From NCBI GenBank assembly GCA_049589355.1, contig JBAWAP010000169.1, positions 1 through 45,140 on the forward strand: 45,140 bases of DNA, written 5' to 3'. The notes beneath the pieces are model-generated. The model had not been told where the DNA came from, searched no databases, and saw only the letters and a program-made list of their open reading frames with translations. This stretch comes from JBAWAP01 sp049589355 (GTDB lineage: Bacteria > Chloroflexota > Anaerolineae > VGOG01). Below, one piece after another: positions 16,765-24,034 of the stretch (positions are counted from its first letter, which is position 1; the number at the start of each line of letters is the position of its first letter). The position numbers and the translations under genes were made by a program.

Positions 16765-19089
16765 ATGAACTGGGGGCTTAGGACCATCAGACAACATTGG
16801 GCTATAGCTGGCATCATCGTTGCTTTCATCGCCTTGGGCATCACCTACAGTGTAGTCACGCTCATCTTCGAGGCCTCCGATGAGCTGTGGCACTATCCCT
16901 TCGTCAAGCACCTGGCGGACGGCAACGGCCTGCCTGTGCAAGATGCCGATGCTAATCAACCCTGGCGACAGGAGGGCAGCCAGCCTCCCCTGTACTATGC
17001 CCTAGGTGCCCTGGCCACTTTCTGGATTGACACCGATGACGCCTACGAGGGCCATCCGCCTCTGTTGTGGTACAACCCCCATGTGGACAATGGCGTCCTG
17101 ACCGCCGATGGGAACACGAATCTGGTCGTCCATTCCCAGCAAGAGGCTTTCCCGTGGCGTGAGACGGCCCTGGCTGTGCATCTCATACGGTTCCTCTCGG
17201 TGCTGATGGGAGCGGCCACTGTATTCCTCACCTACTTGATCGCCCTGGAAGTATTCCCTGGGCGCGAGGACATAGCTCTCGGCGCGGCAGCCATCAACGC
17301 CTTCATCCCCATGTTCTTATTCATCAGTGGTGCGGTTAACAACGACAACCTGGTGGTGCCCCTGTGTAGCCTGGCGCTGCTGATGATGGTCAGAATAGCA
17401 AATCTCAAATCTCAAATCGCAAATCGCAATTGGGTATTGGATATTAGGTATTGGATATTGGGGTTTGTGCTCGGTTTGGCGGCACTGACGAAGGAAAGTG
17501 CGCTGGGGTTGTTCCCGGTGGCCCTACTGGCCGTAGCTATCCGCATCTGGTATCAACACCGCAATGCTCCACTCCTTAAGCGATTGGGGTTGGTCATTGG
17601 CCATTGGTCATTGGTCATTCTACCGGCTTTAGCCGTCAGCGGCTGGTGGTACTGGCGCAACTGGCGTCTCTATGGCGACCCGCTGGGATGGAATGTATTT
17701 CTGGACATCCTTGGTCGGCGTCATCCCCCTGCTACTCTCCGACAGTTGTGGGGGGAAAGAGAGGGCTTCGCTATGTCTTATTGGGGGCTGTTCGGCGGGG
17801 TGAACGTGCCCATGGATGCCTGGGTCTACCAATTGCTAAATCTCCTGACCATAGTAGCTGCCCTGGGGGTTATCATCTTCTTGATTCGCAAATTGATTCA
17901 AGATCGCTTGCGGCTAGAGGCCTGGGTGGCAGTTGCCATCCTGTTGGCCTGGCCGACCGTCGTGTTCACATCCTTGATTCGGTGGGCGCTACAGACTTGG
18001 TCCTCCCAGGGGCGGCTGGTCTTTTCAGCCATCTCGGCCCTCTCGATCCTGCTCTTCCTGGGCCTAAGCCAGTTCGTGCCCCGACGTTACACCAAAATGC
18101 TGGCTTGCCTGGTAGCTGGCTTGATGTTTGCCATCTCCGCCATCGCCCCCTTCCGCTACATCGCGCCAGCTTATGCCAAACCCCACCTCCTATCAGCAGA
18201 GGAAATCGAGGACATCCTAAATCGCCTCGATGTCTCTTTCGGCGGAGTGATGAAGCTACTGGGATACGATCTGCCAATATCCAATACCCAATATCCAATA
18301 TCCAGCAACCTGAAGCCCGGCGATGCCTTCACCGTCACCCTCTACTGGCAATCCCTGGCCGAGGTGAACCAGGACTATAGCATCTTCGTCCACCTGCTCG
18401 ATGAAAATGAGCTTATTGTCGCTCAGCGGGATATGTACCCCGGTCAGGGCCTCTACCCCACTAGCCTCTGGTCACCAGGAGACACCATCGCCAATCGCTA
18501 CGTCCTCATTCTGCCTGAAACGGCCTTCGCCCCCAATCGGGCTCAACTGGAGGTGGGACTCTACGACTTCGCCACCGGGGAACGCCTGTTGGCCAACGGG
18601 CCCAACGGAGAGCTTCTGGGCGACAACGCCCGCTTTCAGGAAATCAACATCGTGCCCCGAAATGAAGCAGAGGTACCTAACCCCGTCCATTTCAACTTCG
18701 GGAACAGGATCGCCCTCATCGGGTATGACATGGACCGACGAACGGCTTCGCCTGGTGAGACCATCCACCTGACCCTCTACTGGCAGGCCCTGGCCAAGAT
18801 TAAAGAAAATTACACCGTCTTCACCCACGTTTTGGGAGAAGAGAATCGTATCTGGGCCCAAGAGGATAGCTGGCCGAAGAACGGTGAGGCTCCCACCTCG
18901 ACCTGGGAGCTTGGCCAGACGATAGCGGATGAATACGAGCTTGTTATTTACCCCGACACTCCCCCCGATGTCTACGACGTCGAGATAGGCTTGTACCTGG
19001 CGGAAACAGGAGAGCGCCTGAGAATCGTAGAGGAGGGAGGTCGCCTCTTGGACGACCGTGTACTATTGAGCAAAGTGAGGGTGAAATAG
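16765..19089 (+). CDS. DUF2142 membrane protein with two beta modules (copy 1)
   Basis: A 774-residue member of DUF2142, multispanning proteins found in envelope glycan loci and thought to be GT-C glycosyltransferases. The first loop carries EASDELWHY (acidic pair in place of the family PDE..H), then GSQPPLYY, typical of the domain. About ten membrane helices reach to ~residue 470. Two C-terminal modules start at LLGYDLPIS and LIGYDMDRR. The start at ATG 16765 has GAGG just upstream; a TTG at 16756 overlaps the preceding stop. Repeats are translated at 17398-17463, 17590-17619 and 18273-18304. Acceptor and sugar are unknown. Confidence 0.78.
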   Translation: MNWGLRTIRQHWAIAGIIVAFIALGITYSVVTLIFEASDELWHYPFVKHLADGNGLPVQDADANQPWRQEGSQPPLYYALGALATFWIDTDDAYEGHPPLLWYNPHVDNGVLTADGNTNLVVHSQQEAFPWRETALAVHLIRFLSVLMGAATVFLTYLIALEVFPGREDIALGAAAINAFIPMFLFISGAVNNDNLVVPLCSLALLMMVRIANLKSQIANRNWVLDIRYWILGFVLGLAALTKESALGLFPVALLAVAIRIWYQHRNAPLLKRLGLVIGHWSLVILPALAVSGWWYWRNWRLYGDPLGWNVFLDILGRRHPPATLRQLWGEREGFAMSYWGLFGGVNVPMDAWVYQLLNLLTIVAALGVIIFLIRKLIQDRLRLEAWVAVAILLAWPTVVFTSLIRWALQTWSSQGRLVFSAISALSILLFLGLSQFVPRRYTKMLACLVAGLMFAISAIAPFRYIAPAYAKPHLLSAEEIEDILNRLDVSFGGVMKLLGYDLPISNTQYPISSNLKPGDAFTVTLYWQSLAEVNQDYSIFVHLLDENELIVAQRDMYPGQGLYPTSLWSPGDTIANRYVLILPETAFAPNRAQLEVGLYDFATGERLLANGPNGELLGDNARFQEINIVPRNEAEVPNPVHFNFGNRIALIGYDMDRRTASPGETIHLTLYWQALAKIKENYTVFTHVLGEENRIWAQEDSWPKNGEAPTSTWELGQTIADEYELVIYPDTPPDVYDVEIGLYLAETGERLRIVEEGGRLLDDRVLLSKVRVK
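17398..17463. repeat. Two adjacent tandem repeats in DUF2142 copy 1
   Basis: AAATCTC/AAATCGC heptamers are followed by TTGGATA/TTAGGTA-type units, translated between membrane segments. A GGTCATT-type tract follows at 17590-17619. Confidence 0.8.
18273..18304. repeat. CCAATAT repeat in the first beta module of DUF2142 copy 1
   Basis: Encodes PISNTQYPISS between the first and second strands of the module. The same insertion sits at the same place in copies 2 (20686-20719) and 3 (23228-23260) but not in copy 4. Confidence 0.85.
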
Positions 19090-19200
19090 GGAGTAACGAG
19101 TAACGAGGTAACGAGTAACAAGTCAGGTAGCGAAGGGATATCTCCCTCGTTACTTATTTCTCGTTCCTCATCACTACTCATTTCTCGTTGACTCGTTGCC
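19090..19200. repeat. Inverted array of AACGAGT-type repeats between DUF2142 copies 1 and 2
   Basis: Direct units AGTAACG/AGGTAACG (19090-19121) are followed by CTCGTTA/CTCGTTG units (19146-19200), which are their complement. The region can fold as a long imperfect hairpin. It fills most of the 138-base gap between the genes; no promoter was recognised in it. Confidence 0.8.
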
Positions 19201-19227
19201 CCCACTATTCGCGGAGACTTACGATCT

Positions 19228-21501
19228 GTGACTTGGAACTTGAAACTTGAAACCATCAAGCGACATTGGGCCATTGCCCTCATTCTGGTGGCCTTCTTCG
19301 CCCTGGCTATAACTTACAGCGTCATCACTCCCCTCTTCGAAGCGCCCGACGAGCTACAGCATTATGCTCGCATTAAGCAGCTTGCCGAAGCGATTGGTTT
19401 GGTTCGATTGGATCTCGATGTGACCCAGCTTTCGCATCAACAGAGATACCAACAACCCCTATATCATCTGTTGGGAGCTCTGGTCACCTTCTGGGACGAC
19501 GCCAGAGGCATGCCCCAGCTCCTTTGGTTTAATCCCCACGCCGACATCGGCGTGGCCAAAGCTGATGGCAACGTGAATTTGTTAATCCACACCAGTGAAG
19601 AAAGCTTCCCCTATCGGGGGACATCTCTGGGCGTACATGCCCTGCGCCTTCTATCGGTACTAATGGGCACAGGAACGGTGCTCATCATCTACTTGATCGC
19701 CCTGGAGATATTCCCCCAGCGCCAGGTTCTGGCCCTGGGTGCAGCAGCCATCAACGCTTTCACTCCTATGTTCCTCTTCATCAGCGGTGCGGTCAATAAC
19801 GACAATCTGGTGACCATCCTGACCTCGATTGCTCTGTGGCTCCTCATCCCCCTCGTCGAAACGCCGATTTCAGTGAAGCGTTCGGTTCTAATCGGGATAG
19901 TCATAGGCCTGGCGACTTTGACCAAGGTGAATGCTTTGGGTCTGTTGCCATTGGTAGTTCTAGTCGTAGCCATCAGCAGTTACCGGCAGCGTTCTGGCAA
20001 ACTATTCGTGTCAAGGGCTGCCATCATATTGGCTACTGTAGCCCTGATAGCAGGGTGGCGGTTTGTCAGGAATTGGCAGCTCTATGGCGACCTCACAGCT
20101 CTACAGATGTTCCTGAACACCCTCGCCCCTCGTCACCCTCAACCGACCCTGCGTCAGTTTATGGTAGAATGGGGTGATTATAGCCAATCCTTCTGGGGAC
20201 TCTTCGGACTGGGTAATGTTCCCTTGGGTACTCCCGTCTATCATATCCTTGACATCCTGGCTTTGTTGGGGGCTATTGGCATATTGATCTTCTTAATCAG
20301 AGCGTGGCAAAGGCGAAAAGCAAATGAAAGAGCTTGGATCAAGGTGCTAGTCCTACTGGCTTGGCTGGTTATACTCTTTGGGAGCCTTATGTCCTGGGCG
20401 ATAAGGATCTTGACCTCCATAGGCCGGTTCTTGTTCCCAGCTATATCGGCCTTTTCGATCCTGCTCTTCCTGGGCTTGAGCCAGTTCGTACCCCGGCGCT
20501 ATACCAAAGTGTTGACTTGCCTGATAGCCGCCTTGATGTTTGTCATCGCCGCCATCACCCCCTTCCGCTATATCGCCCCAGCTTACGCCAAACCCCGCCT
20601 TCTCTCAGCGGAGGAGATCGAGAACATCTCGAATCGTCTTGATGTCTCCTTCGGCGGAGTGATGAAGCTACTGGGATACGATCTGCCAATATCCAATACC
20701 CAATATCCAGTATCCAATAACCTGAAGCCCGGCGGTACCCTTACCGTCACTCTCTACTGGCAAGCCCTGGCCGAGATGAACCAGGACTACAGCACCTTCG
20801 TCCACCTGCTCGATGAAAACGAGCTTATAGTCGCTCAACGGGATATGTACCCCGGTCAGGGCCTCTATCCCACCAGCCTCTGGTCAGTCGGAGATGCCAT
20901 TGCCAATCGCTACGTCCTCACCCTGCCGGAGACGGCCTTCGCCCCCAACCAGGCTCAACTGGAGGTGGGCCTCTACAACTTCGCCACCGGAGAGCGCCTG
21001 CTGGCCTACGGTCCCAACGACGAGCCTCTGGGCGACAACGCCCGCTTTCACGAAATCGAGATCATGCCCCGAGCTGAAACAGAAGTACCTAACCCTGTCA
21101 ACTTTAACTTTGGGAACAACATTGCCCTTATCGGATATGACATGGACCGACGAACGGCCTCGCCTGGTGAGACCATCCACCTGACCCTCTACTGGAAGGA
21201 TCTGGCTGAGATGGAAGAAAATTACGTCGTCTTTGTCCACCTTCTATTGGGGACAGACCAAATCTGGGCCAGGGTGGATAGCCAACCGCTAGATGGCACT
21301 GCTCCCACCTCCACGTGGCAGTTGGGACAAATCTTCGAGGACAGATATGAGCTAACCACCAAGCCCGATACCCCACCAGGAGCCTACGAGATCGAGGTAG
21401 GGCTCTACCTGCCCCAGGCTGGCAAGCGCCTGTACATCCTGGGCTCAGATGGACGCCTGCTGGGTGATCGCGTCCTGCTGAGCAAGGTACGAGTGAAGTA
21501 G
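19228..21501 (+). CDS. DUF2142 membrane protein with two beta modules (copy 2)
   Basis: A 757-residue paralogue of the preceding gene, closely similar in its C-terminal half. The first loop has EAPDELQHYARIKQ, the canonical PDE..H form, followed by QQPLYH. Two modules start at LLGYDLPIS and LIGYDMDRR; the first again carries the CCAATAT repeat insertion (20686-20719). The only plausible start is GTG 19228, within a GGAACTTGAAACTTGAAA repeat, so the first ~10 residues (MTWNLKLETI) are repeat-derived. The ribosome site is weak. It is likely co-transcribed with its neighbours. Confidence 0.76.
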   Translation: MTWNLKLETIKRHWAIALILVAFFALAITYSVITPLFEAPDELQHYARIKQLAEAIGLVRLDLDVTQLSHQQRYQQPLYHLLGALVTFWDDARGMPQLLWFNPHADIGVAKADGNVNLLIHTSEESFPYRGTSLGVHALRLLSVLMGTGTVLIIYLIALEIFPQRQVLALGAAAINAFTPMFLFISGAVNNDNLVTILTSIALWLLIPLVETPISVKRSVLIGIVIGLATLTKVNALGLLPLVVLVVAISSYRQRSGKLFVSRAAIILATVALIAGWRFVRNWQLYGDLTALQMFLNTLAPRHPQPTLRQFMVEWGDYSQSFWGLFGLGNVPLGTPVYHILDILALLGAIGILIFLIRAWQRRKANERAWIKVLVLLAWLVILFGSLMSWAIRILTSIGRFLFPAISAFSILLFLGLSQFVPRRYTKVLTCLIAALMFVIAAITPFRYIAPAYAKPRLLSAEEIENISNRLDVSFGGVMKLLGYDLPISNTQYPVSNNLKPGGTLTVTLYWQALAEMNQDYSTFVHLLDENELIVAQRDMYPGQGLYPTSLWSVGDAIANRYVLTLPETAFAPNQAQLEVGLYNFATGERLLAYGPNDEPLGDNARFHEIEIMPRAETEVPNPVNFNFGNNIALIGYDMDRRTASPGETIHLTLYWKDLAEMEENYVVFVHLLLGTDQIWARVDSQPLDGTAPTSTWQLGQIFEDRYELTTKPDTPPGAYEIEVGLYLPQAGKRLYILGSDGRLLGDRVLLSKVRVK
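20686..20719. repeat. CCAATAT repeat in the first beta module of DUF2142 copy 2
   Basis: Encodes PISNTQYPVSN at the same module position as in copies 1 and 3. Confidence 0.85.
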
Positions 21502-21618
21502 TCTCAGGTCTCAAATCCCAGGTCCCACGTCGGTTCCCGATTGTGGACTTAGGACTTGTGACCTGTGACTTGCGACATGCGACTTTGGACTTCAGACTAT
21601 GGACCAAGGACTTAGGAC
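21502..21618. repeat. Degenerate GGACTT/GACCTGT-type repeats before DUF2142 copy 3
   Basis: After the stop of copy 2 the gap holds TCTCAGG/TCTCAAA units and then a run of GGACTTAG, GGACTTGTGACC and GACTTGCGAC units. These continue past ATG 21599 into the first codons of copy 3. Confidence 0.65.
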
Positions 21619-24034
21619 CATCCGACAACACTGGGCCATCGTTTTTGTCCTGGCGGCCTTCCTTGCCCTGGGCATCGCCTACGCCGTGGCCACGCCCCTA
21701 TTCGAGAAGCCCGACGAGATATGGCACTATCCCTACGTCAAGTACTTGGCCGACGGGCAGGGCCTGCCGGTGCAAGATCTCGCCCAAGCGCAGCCTCTGA
21801 TGAGGCAGGAGAGCACCCAGCCTCCTCTTTATTATGCAACGGCGGCCCTGGCCACCTTCTGGATTGAGGATGACGACTGGCAAGACCTGGTATGGCTGAA
21901 TCCCTTCTGGGGTTATAACGCCCCCGGCACGGTCAACGACAACAAGAACCGCGTTTTTCACACCGACAGGGAACGCTTCCCCTATCGTGGAGCAGTTCTG
22001 GCCCTTCACACCGCTCGCTTGATATCGGTAATCTGGGGCGGAATCACTGTCCTGGCTACCTACCTGATGGCTCTGGAGCTGAGCAAGGGAGCAAGGGAGC
22101 AGGGGAGCAAGGGAGCAAGGGAGCAGGGGAGTTACCTGTTCCCGACAGGGCGTGCTTTTGCTGCTGGTGCGGCGGCTCTGGTTGCGTTCAATCCTCAGTT
22201 CGTCTTCATCGCGAGCGCTGTCAGCAACGACAGTACAGTGTCCGCATGTTGCACCCTGGCCCTCTGGCTCATGCTCCGCCTGGTGAGGAGAGGTGTCTCA
22301 ACGCGCCGCCTGGTCTGGCTGGGGTTTATAGCGGGATTGGCCCTCATAGCTAAAGCGAGCGCTCTGGCCCTGCTGCCGGTTGCGGTTGTGGCTATCGCCA
22401 TGGCTGCCTGGTCTAAGAGAACCCTTCAGACCTCCGAGGTCCCCCAGAGCAATTTCGCCAGGCAAGTTGTGCGCAAAAGCAGCAATGATCTTGCCACTGA
22501 AAAGTCAAGCCCTAGACCTCGGAGGTCTAATCATAAGGGATGGATCTTCCTCAGGGGATGTGTAATTGTCTTTGGCATTGTTGCCATAGTAGCGGGATGG
22601 TGGTATATTCTAAATTGGCGACTGCACGGCGACCCCTTGGGCCTGCGGATCCACCAAGAGATCGTCGGGCCTGGCAGGCCAAAGCTTACCCTGGCCGAGT
22701 TGATACACGAGCTCTCTCAGATGGAGCTATCATTCTGGGCAGCCTTCGGTTGGGGCAATGTCCACGCCCACCCTTGGATCTACACTGTTCTACGAGTTGT
22801 GGTACGCCTCGGCGCTCTGGGGCTGTTAGTCATGGCCATCAGTGAGCTGCTCAAACCAAAACTAGAAAAAGCCACCCGGCTAGGCTTAGCCCTGCTTCTG
22901 CTATGGGGACTTCTAGTCTTCGCGGCCCTGGTGCGATGGCTGCAATGGATCTTCGCTCCCTCTGGCCGACATCTCTTCCCGGCTATTTCGTCCTTCGCCA
23001 TCCTGCTCTTGCTGGGGCTGCTACAACTCGTCCCCGGCCGTTTACGAGGAAAGGCCACGGCCCTACTGGCAGGAGCGATGTTCGTGTTCGCCAGCATCTG
23101 TCCCTTGGCCTACATCGTGCCGGCCTATGCCAGGCCCCCCTTGCTCTCAGAAGCCGCAATCGAGGCTGTCCCTCACCGCCTTGATGTGAACTTCGGCAGA
23201 GTGATGAAGCTACTGGGGTACGATTTGTCAATATCCAATACTCAATATCCAATATCCAGTAACTTGAGGCCTGGCGATTACCTTACCATCACCCTCTACT
23301 GGCAATCCCTGGCCAAGATGAACCAGGACTACACCGTCTTCGTTCACCTGCTGGACGAGAACGATCTCATCCTGGCCCAAAGAAACACCTTCCCAGGTCT
23401 GGGCAGCTTTCCTACCACCTTGTGGCAGGTTGGCGATGCCATCGCTGACACTTACACGTTGGTGCTGCCGGAGACGACCTACGCCCCCAGTTCAGCTCAA
23501 CTGGAGGTCGGGCTTTTCGATTTTGCGACGGGCGAACGGTTGCTCGTGTACGGGCCCGAGGGAGAACTTGCGGGTGATAACGTGCGCTTCCAAGGGATCG
23601 AGGTCTTGCCAAGGTCCGAAACCGGCCTGCCTAACCCAGTACACTTCAACTTTGGGGGCAAAATCGCTCTGGTGGGCTATGGCATGGACCGGCGAAAGGC
23701 CTGGCCGGGTGAAGCAATCCACCTCACCCTGTACTGGCAAGGTCTGGCCGACATGAAGGATGATTACACCGTCTTCGTCCATCTTCTGAGAGAAGGGGAT
23801 CAAATCTGGGCGGGAGTGGACCACCAGCCCCAACCCCTCACCTCTGCCTGGGCCAAGGGGCAGGTCGTCGTGGACGAACACGAGCTAGTCACCCCACCTG
23901 ACGCTCCTCCCGACGTCTACGAGGTCGAGGTGGGACTCTACCTGGCTGAGACCGGGGATCGCTTAGACATCCTCGATCAAGAGGGCCGGCTGATGGGCAA
24001 CCGCATCCTGTTGAGCAAAGTACGGGTCGAATGA
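21599..24034 (+). CDS. DUF2142 membrane protein with two beta modules (copy 3)
   Basis: An 811-residue DUF2142 protein. The first loop is EKPDEIWHYPYVKYL, then TQPPLYY. Two modules start at LLGYDLSIS and LVGYGMDRR. It is longer than its neighbours because repeats are translated inside it: GGAGCAAG units at 22081-22132 giving KGAREQGSKGAREQGS; a palindrome-flanked insert at 22428-22528 (arms AGACCTCCGAGGTC and AGACCTCGGAGGTCT); and CCAATAT units at 23228-23260. All keep the frame open, which suggests selection for intact reading frames. ATG 21599 lies within the upstream repeat tract. The terminal TGA overlaps the next ATG (ATGA). Confidence 0.77.
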   Translation: MDQGLRTIRQHWAIVFVLAAFLALGIAYAVATPLFEKPDEIWHYPYVKYLADGQGLPVQDLAQAQPLMRQESTQPPLYYATAALATFWIEDDDWQDLVWLNPFWGYNAPGTVNDNKNRVFHTDRERFPYRGAVLALHTARLISVIWGGITVLATYLMALELSKGAREQGSKGAREQGSYLFPTGRAFAAGAAALVAFNPQFVFIASAVSNDSTVSACCTLALWLMLRLVRRGVSTRRLVWLGFIAGLALIAKASALALLPVAVVAIAMAAWSKRTLQTSEVPQSNFARQVVRKSSNDLATEKSSPRPRRSNHKGWIFLRGCVIVFGIVAIVAGWWYILNWRLHGDPLGLRIHQEIVGPGRPKLTLAELIHELSQMELSFWAAFGWGNVHAHPWIYTVLRVVVRLGALGLLVMAISELLKPKLEKATRLGLALLLLWGLLVFAALVRWLQWIFAPSGRHLFPAISSFAILLLLGLLQLVPGRLRGKATALLAGAMFVFASICPLAYIVPAYARPPLLSEAAIEAVPHRLDVNFGRVMKLLGYDLSISNTQYPISSNLRPGDYLTITLYWQSLAKMNQDYTVFVHLLDENDLILAQRNTFPGLGSFPTTLWQVGDAIADTYTLVLPETTYAPSSAQLEVGLFDFATGERLLVYGPEGELAGDNVRFQGIEVLPRSETGLPNPVHFNFGGKIALVGYGMDRRKAWPGEAIHLTLYWQGLADMKDDYTVFVHLLREGDQIWAGVDHQPQPLTSAWAKGQVVVDEHELVTPPDAPPDVYEVEVGLYLAETGDRLDILDQEGRLMGNRILLSKVRVE
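22081..22132. repeat. GGAGCAAG octamer-type repeat in DUF2142 copy 3
   Basis: A 24-base unit containing three GGAGCA(A/G)G blocks occurs twice and is translated as KGAREQGS twice. Confidence 0.85.
22428..22528. repeat. Palindrome-flanked insert in DUF2142 copy 3
   Basis: The arms 22428-22441 (AGACCTCCGAGGTC) and 22514-22528 (AGACCTCGGAGGTCT) are near-palindromes and complementary to each other. The insert is translated and encodes a hydrophilic loop not shared by the paralogues. Confidence 0.7.

Noticed and set aside
22081..22132. CRISPR-like array
   Set aside because: The units are contiguous 8-base blocks without spacers and are translated in frame; this is a tandem repeat.
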